Below, in pieces: positions 43,084 to 53,423 of a stretch of 64,000 nt of DNA. The translations under genes were made by a program, and so were the position numbers. The notes under the pieces were generated by a model that had not been told where the DNA came from, ran no database searches, and was given only the letters and a program-made list of their open reading frames with translations. Source of the DNA: Mesodorylaimus sp. YZB2_4. Its lineage: Eukaryota > Nematoda > Enoplea > Dorylaimida > Dorylaimidae. The number at the start of each line of letters is the position of its first letter. The stretch's first letter is position 1. The stretch is from contig JASANH010000949.1 of NCBI GenBank assembly GCA_030248295.1, positions 42,727 to 106,726 of the forward strand. Direction: 5' to 3'.

Positions 43084-45403
43084 CAGCGTTGCCAGACGTA
43101 GTGGAATCAGTGTTGCCAACTTCGCCGGAAACCGGCGATTTGTCGCCGGTTTTTGACCCTGTCGCCGGTTTTTCGCCGGTCGGGTACCTTCGCCGGTTCC
43201 GTTCGCCGGTCAGCCTCAATATCGCCGGTTTTGTCGCCGGTTCTGGAAGCTTCCCTCTCCAGCACTACAGTGTGTAAACTTTGGCATTGACCGCCAGCTT
43301 TGATATTGACGCATTCTCTTTTTCTGTGCCAAGTACGGACATATCATTTAAACCCAGTCCACAAGCTTGCTTGGTATCTCCTTTCTCCTCTTCTCACCCT
43401 TTTTTTTGCGTCAAAATTTGGAAACGCTTATCTAGTTATTTTTTTATTTCGTTTCGAACTTTCTGGGCAGTACATCGTTAGATGCCCTGCAGCCCCATCA
43501 CTTTAGGTTATTATACCTACTGGCTAAGTCATGCCTGAGCATTTCGTCCATTCTCTTGGATAATTTGCAAAAATACGGCTCATACAAGGTTGGAACACTT
43601 TTCAAGGGAATTTCCTATTTTCCCCGTAAAACTCAGGGAAAATGGTAGGTTCAGAGCCAAATTTAGAAGAAACTGAGAGGCTGCATTTTAAGGCTTAAAG
43701 TTTGGCGTTTTTACAATATGAAGTGGTTTAAAGGACTGGTATCGCTTCATCTTCTTCAACGGCTTCATCTGTAAATGTCATGATTAGGAGATGTAACCAG
43801 TTAAAAATTCTTCTACCAAGTCTAGGTCAGGGTAAAAATGTTAGGGGAAAGATCGGATTATTGTCTCAAAAACCTGGGAAAATCAGGGAAAATCATTCCC
43901 CAATAGTTTGAACCCTGAACAACGACGAATCTGCCATCAAAAACCTCCTAGGTCGCTTTTAGGAAAATATATACGATCATAAGAGAGGTCAGAAGAGTTG
44001 GTCGTTGACGGAGACAGTTTTAAAATTTGGGAAAGAATTCATGATTACAGTGCTTGTTGAAACAGTCCTATAGGAAGTGGCAGCAGAAGGCGATTTTTGT
44101 TTTTCGGTAATGCGAAATGCACGAGTTGCTGATGTGAAGTAAAAGTATACAAAGTAGCACTGTGTTTTGATGCATTTTATGATCGCCGGTTTTCTGTCGC
44201 CGGTCACTTATTTTGTCGCCGGTTTTTCGCCGGTTTTTATCTCAGCTTTCGCCGGTCGTGTTGTTTCAGGTTGGCAACACTGAGTGGAATTCCACTACTT
44301 TGGTGGATGTAGGGTGTCCGTAGTGGCGTAGTGGCCACTATGGTGGTTTTTTATGTGTGATGGTCACGCGGTGAATCGTAGTGGTTCGGGTAGAGTGCCC
44401 AAATCCGAAACACCGAGCACCCAAGTCCTCTTATTGCCCAAAAATTATGAAGAGAGCGATGTTTTTTAAATATTGTTTGACTGGGGAGGATCCCCCGCGA
44501 CGAAAACTGCTCTAAATTATGGTTTAAGCACAGCTGCACGCGAGAAAAAGGTAATTTTTAAAACCTGCGCACTCGTCCCGCCGTAGGCTCACTTCGGTCC
44601 AAATACGGAACACCCATAGGCTTGGGGGTTTTAGTCGATCTTATTGTTAAGAGAATAGATTCTAACGTACAGTAGTTACAGCTTTTTTTAAAAACCAAGA
44701 TCGAAACAAAATCGTTTCTGTCTTCTGTTTTGGCCAAAACCGAGTTTAACATCGTTTTGTTTTAAAAAATGAAACCCTCTTCTACGCCTTCACCGTTTCC
44801 GTGCAAAAATAAGTGACGTTGCCAAGACCGACCAGATCACTTTGCCGTTGCCGTAAATTTTTTGCCATGAACACGTATGCTCGCCTGCTGCGCCAGCCGA
44901 AAAGCCTCGTCAAAAACAGTGAGGCATCGGATCAGATTGGCAATCGAGGTGTTCTGGTTTAGAAACCGTTCCGGATTAGGGCATTTCACCCTACTTATTA
45001 TTGGGAGATTGCCTTGGGAAGATTTCCTTAGTCATGATCAGATTCATGATTTATGATTATGATTAGGTATTTCCCTTTTCATCATTCGAAACGTCCAAAG
45101 CAGAACTTTAAAAAGGTGCTAAATCTCTGCGAGGCGTCACGGGCTGTACCGACTGGCCCGGCTGCTGCGCGGCATCACGTACGTACGCCAATCGATTTAT
45201 CAATCAGCCCACCTAAACTCTAAATTTTGATAGATTGAAAGCTACTTTGTATCCAGAGTGAACCAAAAATGTTGCATTATCGCTCTGTTGCGATGAAAAA
45301 TTTTAGTGGCTGTTTTAGTGGTTTTTTTAAAGATGTGTAGTGGCTGGTAGTGGATTTCAGGTGTCCTGTAAGTGGAATTCTTTTTCCGCATCTGGCAACG
45401 CTG
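43084..45403. mobile_element. Non-autonomous hAT-like element (outer)
   Basis: 13-bp inverted ends CAGCGTTGCCAGA and TCTGGCAACGCTG. Flanks are ATGAGTGG on the left and GTGAGTGG on the right, an 8-bp target repeat with one mismatch, typical of hAT. Many GTAGTGG / CCACTAC words cluster inside both ends (near 44,290-44,390 and 45,305-45,355). No transposase frame. Another hAT-like element is inserted 24 bp inside its left end. Confidence 0.8.
43108..44282. mobile_element. Non-autonomous hAT-like element (inner), CGCCGGTTTT arrays
   Basis: 1,175 bp. Inverted ends CAGTGTTGCCAAC and GTTGGCAACACTG. Perfect 8-bp target repeat AGTGGAAT on both sides (43,100-43,107 and 44,283-44,290). Subterminal arrays of CGCCGGTTTT occupy 43,122-43,245 and 44,183-44,257. 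The ends are related to those of the outer element. The interior has no convincing transposase. Confidence 0.9.
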
Positions 45404-45652
45404 GTGAGTGGTACGAGTCGCGCTGTTTCGCAGGCGCTGCAAGCTGACAGAAATCGGTCACACCTTTGAAGCGCGCTAGATTTGAGGCGCTGTTTGCGAG
45501 GGATGGTAAACCAGTAGAAACCCTGGTGCAGCAGACTTGTTTGTGTTTCTAGCCGTAGCCTCGTATTCTTTCAGTGCCAATCGTTTTGGCAGATTTCTAA
45601 TAACCAGCATGAACCAAAGAACTGACAGGGATTGTAGGGAAGGTGTTTGGGT

Positions 45653-46321
45653 TAGCGTTCGTTCGGGATCATTATTTTCGGGTCGTTCGGGTCGGACTCG
45701 CTTTCCCCCGGGTCGGTCGGGCAGGATCGGGATTTTGTGAGAGAGCGCTTTTCATTGCTATAGTGACCTAAACCCACCCTAGTAGCAGCAAATTAAAAGC
45801 CACAGATTCCCTTTCCTTGGATAATTTTTAGTGCAGTATTTATCATTGCATTCAAAATCAGGCAAGCGAAGAATCAGTTACAAATCAGCAAACAAATCCC
45901 TTCCTTCCCCTCTATCAATTCAATCATCCGCCAAGGTCTCTATATTTCCCCTTCTGAAATATTTTGATGGCCATGACCATCTGAGTCAGTGTCAAGCAGA
46001 ATGTCGCCAGCTTCTGCAGCAGGCCCACCATCTAATGATGGCAAATGCGGGCTGTTACTGTATCCAACTGGGCGCAAATCGTACATCAGAAAAAGCAGGA
46101 CTTGTGCATTTTATGGGAGTAGTTTCATCCGATCATGCCATTATCACCCCTACAGCTCGTTTCCCATACACCAGCCCCATTCCCTGTTGCAATAAAAACA
46201 TTCTATCACCACAATATTCAGTCCCCAATCCCGAACACTTTTTATCGGGATCGGGATCGGGTTCGGGAGGGGCAATCCCGACCGGGATCGGGATCGGGAC
46301 CGGGATCCCGAACGAACGCTA
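45653..46321. mobile_element. hAT-like MITE, GGGATC family, copy 1
   Basis: 669 bp, with inverted ends TAGCGTTCGTTCGGGATC and GATCCCGAACGAACGCTA and an exact 8-bp target repeat GTTTGGGT at 45,645-45,652 and 46,322-46,329. Inside both ends are runs of CGGGATCGGGATC-type words. A 163-codon open frame inside is not conserved in the second copy and is probably chance. Confidence 0.88.
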
Positions 46322-46594
46322 GTTTGGGTTACTGTTTGTGACTGTGTGCTAGGCATCACTTATTGCAGCAAAAAGCACAATTACGGCACTGAATATTTGC
46401 AACTGATATGACGTTGATTCCTGCTGCATGCATTCTGTAACATGTTTGGTGGAATGCACGACAACGTTCGGCGTAACTGCGACTTATCACTCTGTCCGCT
46501 ACGTTACCATAGCTGCAGAAAGTACAGTAGGATTTGTAACAAGAGTAGGGGCACCATCCTGCTGTAAACAATAATGGTCAATAAATGCGCAATA

Positions 46595-47129
46595 CAGTCG
46601 AGTCCACTTATAGTCACACCGGATAATGTCACAGTCCGGTTATTATCACAGGTTTTTAAAGCCCCGAATTTGTCCCCTATACTTTGTGTGTATTTTGAGT
46701 TTGCTTATTATCACTCTGAAATTGGCTTATTGTTAGTCCGCTTATTGTCACATAAATTTCTTGACTAGACCAGATAAGTATTAAAAAAGAGTCACATTTC
46801 ACCTCTTGGCAGTCTGAAACGAGTGCGAAATCGTCAAATACTAGGATTTATCGTAAGAAAACGCTTGTATGAAGGCGCATGGCACCTCTATGCTTCAGCT
46901 TTGATCTGACTGATCTTCATAATTTTGATTTCTTTGGTTACAAAAAGCTTTGAAAAAGCGTTTCGTCTTTTAAAACGCTTGGAGTATTTGAAAATGATAC
47001 GAAATGGCGATAAAACGCATAAAAGTTAAGATTTGGCCATTTTAAAGTGTTCTTCGGTTTTAGTCACAGTCCGGATATAGTCACAATTTCTTCCCGTCCG
47101 GAGCTAGTGATACTAAGCGGACTCGACTG
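46595..47129. mobile_element. pogo/Tigger-like MITE
   Basis: 535 bp, with ends CAGTCGAGTCCACTTA and TAAGCGGACTCGACTG and TA on each side, the Tc1/mariner target. Subterminal words TAGTCACA and AGTCCGG recur at both ends. No transposase. Its right end abuts the inner edge of the right inverted end of the 42,375-47,287 element. Confidence 0.8.
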
Positions 47130-47370
47130 TATTTAAAAAATTTTGGACAGTGAAATTTTTTAAAATTCTGTCAAACAAACCACATCCCGCTCTGCATACT
47201 ATGCTATACTCAAGTATCGCGTTTAAATTTTTAAAAACGCGCGAATTATTGGAGTTGAAAATCCGCGGGCCTTTATTGCCAACCTTGTACTTGCAACATG
47301 ATTGTACTGGCCTCAGTGAAACCGGGCTCAGCAGCCATTTAGGACCCTCAAGATACTTGCGAAACCGAAC

Positions 47371-47791
47371 CAAAGCACCAGCTTCAAATCACGTATAGTG
47401 TAAGCTGGTGCTTCGGTATAGTGTAAGCTTATACCAAAGCACCAGCTTCAAATCACGTATAGTGTAAGCTGGTGCTTTGGTATAGTGTAAGCTTATTCCA
47501 AAGCACTAGCTTCAAATCACGTATAGTGTAAGCTGGTGCTTTGGTATAGTGTAAGCTTATTCCAAAGCACTAGCTTCAAATCACGTATAGTGTAAGCTGG
47601 TGCTTTGGTATAGTGTAAGCTTATTCCAAAGCACTAGCTTCAAATCACGTATAGTGTAAGCTGGTGCTTTGGTATAGTGTAAGCTTATTCCAAAGCACTA
47701 GCTTCAAATCACGTATAGTGTAAGCTGGTGCTTTGGTATAGTGTAAGCTTATTCCAAAGCACTAGCTTCAAATCACGTATAGTGTAAGCTT
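47371..47791. repeat. 64-bp hairpin satellite, about 6.5 units
   Basis: Units start at 47,385, 47,449, 47,513, 47,577, 47,641, 47,705 and 47,769. Each contains AAGCTGGTGCTTTGG and, after a 17-nt spacer, CCAAAGCACTAGCTT, which can pair into a 15-bp stem with one G-T wobble (perfect where the arm reads CACCAG). The word GTATAGTGTAAGCT occurs twice per unit. The later units are nearly identical, indicating recent amplification. Confidence 0.92.
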
Positions 47792-49398
47792 TTGAGCGGG
47801 AACTGAACACAAGTTATACCAGTTCAGCTAACCATACTTGGCACTTTTGCTGCTCTAGGCCATGGCTAGATTGCGCCTCTCTCCTGTCTAGGGAACTGTC
47901 CACCCGAAGCAGATGGTAAGTACTGTCCTTTGGTGTTCAAGAGTACAGTATAGAACAAGACAACCTGCTACGCATCATTGTTTTAGAGTCGATCAAAGAC
48001 GTTTTCATCTAGGGTTTATCTGCCCGATCAGAACCAACTGTGCTGTACATCCTCGCCTTAAGCCCCCTATCCCCCTTTTAGCCACGCTCACATGCGCCTT
48101 TTGACATGCTATCGAAATGCTGCAGCGGGAATGCAGATATGCCTGTGTCAAAGAACACTGTAAAAGCAGACGTATTTGAAGTTTACTTTATAAGCTTGTC
48201 ACATTTACCCACATTCGTTTGTATATTTTTCATACTAAAGTCAGTAAGACAGGCAGAAGTATAGTCAAAGTGAAATACGTCTAGGTTAAGGTTCGAAGGG
48301 CTTTTTCACATTCTACCAAACCCCTCATTTATAAACCCATGGTCAGACAAGTTTGAAAACTTCTGCGTGCGTGTCAAACTAACTTTTCGACAGTTGAGAG
48401 ATCTGTTCAGTGTAGCAATTAGTAGAGCGCAGAAATGAAGAGAAGGAATGAGGGGGAGCAGAAAGGTCAGAAGCTGATGCCAGGCAGTTCTCACGCTAAT
48501 AACTTGGGCCAACGACCCGACACCCCCGGCGGACGAGTTTCTATCAACAAGCAATAACATCGATTAATTATGTAATGCATGATTTTACTCGCAATTACTT
48601 CCTTCTTTCGCAAATGCAATCATGGCAACTATTCTTGTGCTCATGTCTTACCACATCATCAAACACAGATATGCGCTCTCGAGGCGAAGAAACTGAAAAC
48701 ACAAAACACAAAATGATCATCCCGACCGAGAGTCGAACACTTACGAGTGGAGCGCACTTATCATGGGTTAGATGCGGACTTACCCCGCAAGGCCACGAGC
48801 CAGACCTTTTTAGATTTTTTGAAGGGATGTGGTCTTCTGTCGGAAGGCAATGGCTCGCCTCGGACGCAGTGGTCTGATGATGTGCTACATGGATTTAAAG
48901 GGGTTGATGGGTCGATTTGTAGGGGTGCAGGGGTGTCTTCTGTGTTGGTAAGATAAAGCATGCATTCCGTTGGCTGAACGTAATGCGCCCATTTTACTGC
49001 TTTGGAAAACAGTCCGAGACCGGTGCGAATCAAACTGTCTTGATTTGCGGCTTTCTTGACCTATACAAGCCTATGCGTAAAAGGAGGCACTACAGTTCAG
49101 TGAGCCAGGCATGACCGCACTGACACTGGCCAAAGTTCGTTTTTGTGCTTTATGTGAAGAATTCCGTGTTTCATCTCAATTTTATTTTTCGAGATATATT
49201 TTTAAAATTTTGCGATTAGTGCTTTTTAAAAACACCAAGTGAAAACAAAGTTATTTGCTTGCACTTAGCTCTAATCGGATCTTATCATCGATGTGTGCAC
49301 TTTGAAATCATGGAAACTGTGCCACAAAAACAGTATCTCCATCTAAAAACAAAAATCTTCGTTGATCTCGAAATCTATTTTCTTCTTGCCCAAAATCT
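47792..49398. other. Spacer with one SINE, no recognised gene
   Basis: Apart from the SINE at 48,640-48,800, no coding exon or known repeat was recognised. A frame on the minus strand (48,761-49,033) and the overlapping plus-strand frames look like chance. The part next to 49,398 would hold the 3' flank of the RF-amide-type precursor gene. Confidence 0.4.
48640..48800 (-). repeat. tRNA-derived SINE
   Basis: Reverse copy: ACCACATCATCAAACAC, ATGCGCTCTCGAGGCG, then a head whose complement holds the B-box-like AGTGTTCGACTCTCGG. It closely follows the layout of the copy at 56,330-56,500. Confidence 0.65.
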
Positions 49399-49812
49399 TT
49401 ATAATCGCACGAAGTCGACATAAATCCGGTAATAAATCCGGCCAGGGTTCTTGTTCTTGTAATTGGGTGTAATATGATCACTCCAATGAATTTCACGGGG
49501 ACCCCGATCATTTGGCATGATGACACGGATCTCTGGCATCGATCTTTTCCCAAATCTGATCGGCTCTCGCAATCGGGTTTTAATTGTGACAATTTTTCGT
49601 CTGACTGGTGCTGGTTGAAGTGGCGAGGAGAAAAGACGCCGTATATCTTCCAGGAATAACTTAGTGTTCAGCGTATCTATCCGTTTAGAATACTGATTGG
49701 GCAATATCAGTCGAATGGTTGGCTCAGGTGACTGGATTAACGTGGATGAATCGGATGGGCGAGCGGAAATTATGACAGGGAAAGCGAAGAGAAAGAGGCA
49801 GAAAATACTCAT
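49399..49812 (-). CDS. Secreted RF-amide-type peptide precursor
   Basis: A single-exon, 137-residue frame from ATG 49,812. Residues 1-17 form a signal peptide (MSIFCLFLFAFPVIISA). Arg-Arg-Lys at 71-73 and Gly-Lys-Arg at 88-90 bracket a segment ending TRLREPIRF, which after cleavage and amidation would end in PIRF-amide. Two further segments resemble each other: PTIRLILPNQYSKR (31-44) and MPEIRVIMPNDRGPR (92-106), the first ending at Lys-Arg. RF-amides are neuromodulators acting through GPCRs; the exact family is not recognised. An AT-rich TATAAAT-like motif lies about 120 bp upstream on the minus strand (near 49,931). It could also be an unrelated secreted protein that happens to contain FGKR. 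Confidence 0.65.
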   Translation of the reverse strand: MSIFCLFLFAFPVIISARPSDSSTLIQSPEPTIRLILPNQYSKRIDTLNTKLFLEDIRRLFSSPLQPAPVRRKIVTIKTRLREPIRFGKRSMPEIRVIMPNDRGPREIHWSDHITPNYKNKNPGRIYYRIYVDFVRL

Positions 49813-50410
49813 TTTGACGAGTTCAATATGATAGAAGCAGAATCAACTTGAATTTGTAAATCACGTTTATATTGACCACAAATCATGCGGCTGACTTTTG
49901 TAACTAAAAATTCAAAATTTTTTGTATAGCTTATAAATATCGAAAACCAGCAAATGCAAAAATGCACTCGACGATGGCATTTTTGGTTTTTCCCCAAGTA
50001 AGAGCGCTATACGAGTAATATGACTAACTGCCTCTTCCACTGACTAAGCTCTGAACCACCAGAAAACGGCGACACTACCCTTCTGCTAACTGAGCTCTTA
50101 GCATCCAACCAAACCTATTCGCCAGATTTCCCAGGGTAGCAGAGCATGGTAATCGGGGACTCTCGATCAGCGTGTCATTTCGATTAGCAGCTTTAAAACA
50201 ACTGACTTTGTCGCCTGACATGCAATGCGAGTATAAGTGCGCAGAAATTGTTGGAATCAAGTTTCTATGCGGGGAAGGAAAGGGCTCTATCGGGGTCTGA
50301 AAAATTAGAACACAGAACTCGCATTCGACAAAACAGGATGACTGCAGTAGGTGCAGTCAGAGCACGGAAAAACCACATGCAACCAACTGATCTTGAATGA
50401 ACCATGACAC

Positions 50411-50862
50411 TAGCATTCGTTCGGGATCCCGATTCTGCTCCCAATCATGGTCGGGATCGCCCCTCCCAAAGCTGACCCCGATCCCGATGACAAATGCTTG
50501 GGATTGAATTTTTGTGGAGATGTGTGAAAAAGGGGAATGGTAGAGGAAGGGAATGTTGCAGAGGGAAATTGAAGAAAATTTGGCGGATGATTGAACTAAT
50601 GAAGAGGAAGGAAGGGATTTACTTTATGATTCGTGACTGATTATCTGCTTTTTTGCTTGCCTGATTTTGAATGCAATGATAAATATTGAACTAAAAATAA
50701 AAGCAAAGAATAGAGTTTTCTGCTCTATATTTGCTGGCTACTCAGGGTAGGCTACAGCGAATAAAAAAAGCACTCTAAAAATCCCGATCCCGGTCCCGAT
50801 CATGGTCGGGATTAAGCGAGCCCCCATCCTAATCCCCAAAAAATGATCCCAAACGAACGCTA
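50411..50862. mobile_element. hAT-like MITE, GGGATC family, copy 2
   Basis: Ends TAGCATTCGTTCGGGATC and GATCCCAAACGAACGCTA. Flanks are CATGACAC and AATGACAC, an 8-bp target repeat with one mismatch. It lies in opposite orientation to the copy at 45,653 and is about 220 bp shorter. Both contain GCCTGATTTTGAATGCA (or its complement) in the middle. Confidence 0.82.
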
Positions 50863-51705
50863 AATGACACAAGCCCGATGAGAAATAGCCGGTAAGATCT
50901 ACGACGAAGAGGTCAATGGTGGTGACCGACTTACTGCTCGCGAGGTAGGTACTGTAACTTATGAGAGAATCCGGGTAGACGGAGAGTACCCTATTTTTAG
51001 GTGTTATGTTAGCCTTTTAGAAGATACGGTGATGGCCAATTTTTAATAATTGCAGTTGATCGTAGAAAGTCTACACGTATACATCGCACAGTAAACACAG
51101 AAGTAACCTAATAAGGCCAGTGTTTAGCATAGTTCGGGAAAATTAGCTACTTCTTCAGTAACAAGGCTAATAGCCTTAGCATTCTCCATCCCGAGTCAAC
51201 ACGGGAAACTGAAGGGGCTAGATGCTCGGCTGTTCCGCATTTGATCGTGCTCTGACCCTTTCAAGTTTTGACCGAGTGTTTTTCAGCTGGAACCGACATG
51301 TGACTGATGCACAGGCATAGCCAAAATGCGAGTGCTCAAGTGTCACGTTTTGGGATTTCCGTGAAACGCCATGTTTAAGATCACTGAAGGGGGTGTGTCA
51401 AGTGTGCTGTCCGATGTGAATACTTTTACATAAGCTCGCCTACTCTATGTAGCTCTGCCCCGCCTACGACGGCCTCCGGACCAGGGCCGGTGAGAGCGAT
51501 GCCTCGCAGAGCTTAGGTTTGTGAGTAGAAATTCATGGCACCGTGAAGTCTCCGATTCTAGTAGTCTAAGAGACGAAAGGCATATTGTCGCGCGTGTATA
51601 GCTTCCTGGTCAATCACACTGAAGGGTGAGCGAGAAATTTGAAGTTTCAAGAAGCTATTTGTACAGTATTATAGAACATTTTTCTTTTCCACGCTATGCC
51701 CCTGT

Positions 51706-51771
51706 GCTTTCTCTGCCTTGATCCCACTGGTGCCGCGAGAAACCGGCTATTGGGGTCAAGGCAGAGAAAGC
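51706..51771. repeat. Inverted repeat, 21-bp arms
   Basis: GCTTTCTCTGCCTTGATCCC and, 24 nt later, GGGTCAAGGCAGAGAAAGC. Twenty of 21 positions pair. It could be a MITE remnant, a structured RNA or chance; no small-RNA evidence is visible. Confidence 0.6.
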
Positions 51772-52379
51772 TGTACTAACTCCCCAGTGAAGTGGGTTAG
51801 AACTGTGTGGTTTACAGCTCGACCTCACGATCAGATCAACATATCGGATTGTACAAATCAGCGAGCTTTATCTGCGAAATCAGTAGCGTAAGACATGGTC
51901 GGAGTGCTGTGTGAAACGTCTCCCATCCTCACTCTCCCATCCCGATTCCTGCAAGCGCAGGTTTCTCGTTACAGCATCAGAAGCCTCGGAGAGGGGTACG
52001 GTGATCACTTGTCTGGTAGGGGCCTTCTATTGATGAGCTGGTCACTGGGCAGATGTATTCCTAAATGAAATCATCATTTCACATGGGCCTGGGATGCAAA
52101 ATCGGTGGACACCCTTGCGGTGTTTGGAATCACTAATAGTTTGTCGCTTTCTTTACCCTCTTCTCCACCGGAAATAAAAACATGTCAGTGTGCTCGTGGC
52201 GCGATTGTCTCACTGCAAGGTTATGCGGTAGGTGTCGCACACAGCCTGGTAATTGTTGAGGGAAAATTGTCAAGCCAACTAGACCCTAGGAGGGGAGGAG
52301 ATAAAACGCTATTTATGCGCTATTCGTGAAATTTTAATTCATATGAAAGAAATGGTTGCTAGCTGTTTCCGAAATCCAT

Positions 52380-52450
52380 GATAAACATTTGGACCAAGCC
52401 GGAGTCGAACCCGCGCCACTGAGATTACTGATTTAGTATACCACCAGGAT
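52380..52450 (-). repeat. tRNA-like SINE head
   Basis: The complement contains GCGGGTTCGACTCCGGC, a good B box, but the 5' half (CTGAGAGCCAGATCC) does not form a proper tRNA acceptor stem with the 3' side. Probably a SINE head fragment. Confidence 0.4.
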
Positions 52451-53423
52451 CTGGCTCTCAGTGTCAACATGCTCGCGCATCGTCAAGCGCGGGCGACTGC
52501 ATCACGAGTGTTTTCACCTTTTTGTTGCTGGTACCAACAACGTGATGCTAATGGAGATCATACATGTACACATAAATGTGTGTAAATATGCGCCGCGTTA
52601 GTTTGAGATAACTGCGGTTGGAAAAATCAGAGATTTGATGGATCAGAAATCGGAGATTAGCCAAGTGAAATTCTGTCAAGAACCTGATTTATAAAAAGCA
52701 TAAGGAAAAGGAGAAGGAGGATTTAGAATCATTATTCTAACCATCTCGATTATTTTTTGCAATTTTATGTACCCTCGCAAAGCGATAGCAGTTTCACATA
52801 AAAAGAAGCAGCTGAAATTTTATAGATTGTGAGAAGTCCTCTCCAAATTCAGGTTCTGGCCAGAATTTTTCTCGCCGTTGGAAATCCGCCAGACCTCTGC
52901 TTTTGACAAAAGCAATGAGCAAAAAAATATACTGACAATGAGGGAAAATGTAAAATTGATAGGGCCAGAGGCACTGAAAAACACCGGCAGTCGACTAAAA
53001 AGTCATTTGACAAATTTTGAGCCATGCTCACCGCAGTTCTTTCGTGACCCTTCAAAACTAGTTCTTTGTTATATAATTCCTCAAAGGCACCCGGGACTCA
53101 ATACTTCGCTCTGGTGTCATAACATGCAAATGAGGTACGTCAAGCATAGTCCTGCCTACATAGCAAATTTAATCAAGCGTTACGGAGCCTCAGCGCGTGA
53201 CCAACAGGATAATTATCAGTTGCCTACACCTCGCCAAGATAGGACAGCGAAGTTGTTGACAGGTGCCGTCCTCGAGTCCCATGATAGCTTCCTTTTATAC
53301 CGAATCAACCTTTCACAAATGAGAAGAGTTACTTATCGCCCGAATGGTCGCGCCGTACTGCCCTGATCAGCAGGTCCCGTAACCGTTTTCTGGCCAGTCA
53401 GTGTCTCCGTTTCGCTTGATAAA

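Larger units (their letters stand above)
42375..47287. mobile_element. Old DNA transposon with long inverted ends, now filled by nested insertions
   Basis: The left end, CAGGGTTGGCAATAAAGG, and its continuation (GCGGATTTTCAACTCAAATA) recur inverted at the right end, finishing CCTTTATTGCCAACCTTG at 47,287. Further inward, GACAAAATTTTAAAAAATTT (left, about 42,960) matches the complement of AAATTTTTTAAAATTCTGTC (right, about 47,153). Each inverted end is thus about 150 bp once the insertion at 42,461-42,924 is removed. CAGGGTTGG-type ends suggest a hAT relative, but no matching 8-bp target repeat was found. After subtraction of the insertions about 0.9 kb of the element remains, with no transposase. 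Confidence 0.6.
49813..53423. other. Long spacer with two repeats and a hairpin
   Basis: Holds the second GGGATC-family MITE (50,411-50,862), the inverted repeat at 51,706-51,771 and a SINE-head-like stretch at 52,380-52,450. A 162-codon plus-strand frame at 52,878-53,366 precedes the gene at 53,424 but has no recognised content or clear splice link to it, so it is not called as an exon. Confidence 0.4.

Noticed and set aside
45831-46322. 163-codon frame on the plus strand
   Set aside because: It lies inside a hAT MITE and reads through its terminal GGGATC repeats (GSGSGSG); it is not conserved in the second copy.
47371-47791. CRISPR-like array
   Set aside because: The 64-bp units are contiguous with no unique spacers, and the window is clearly eukaryotic.
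52380-52450. tRNA gene on the minus strand
   Set aside because: Good B box but no consistent cloverleaf; treated as a SINE head fragment.
52878-53366. 162-codon frame upstream of the eight-exon gene
   Set aside because: No recognised motif, and no splice donor that would join it in frame to the exon at 53,424; kept only as a remark.
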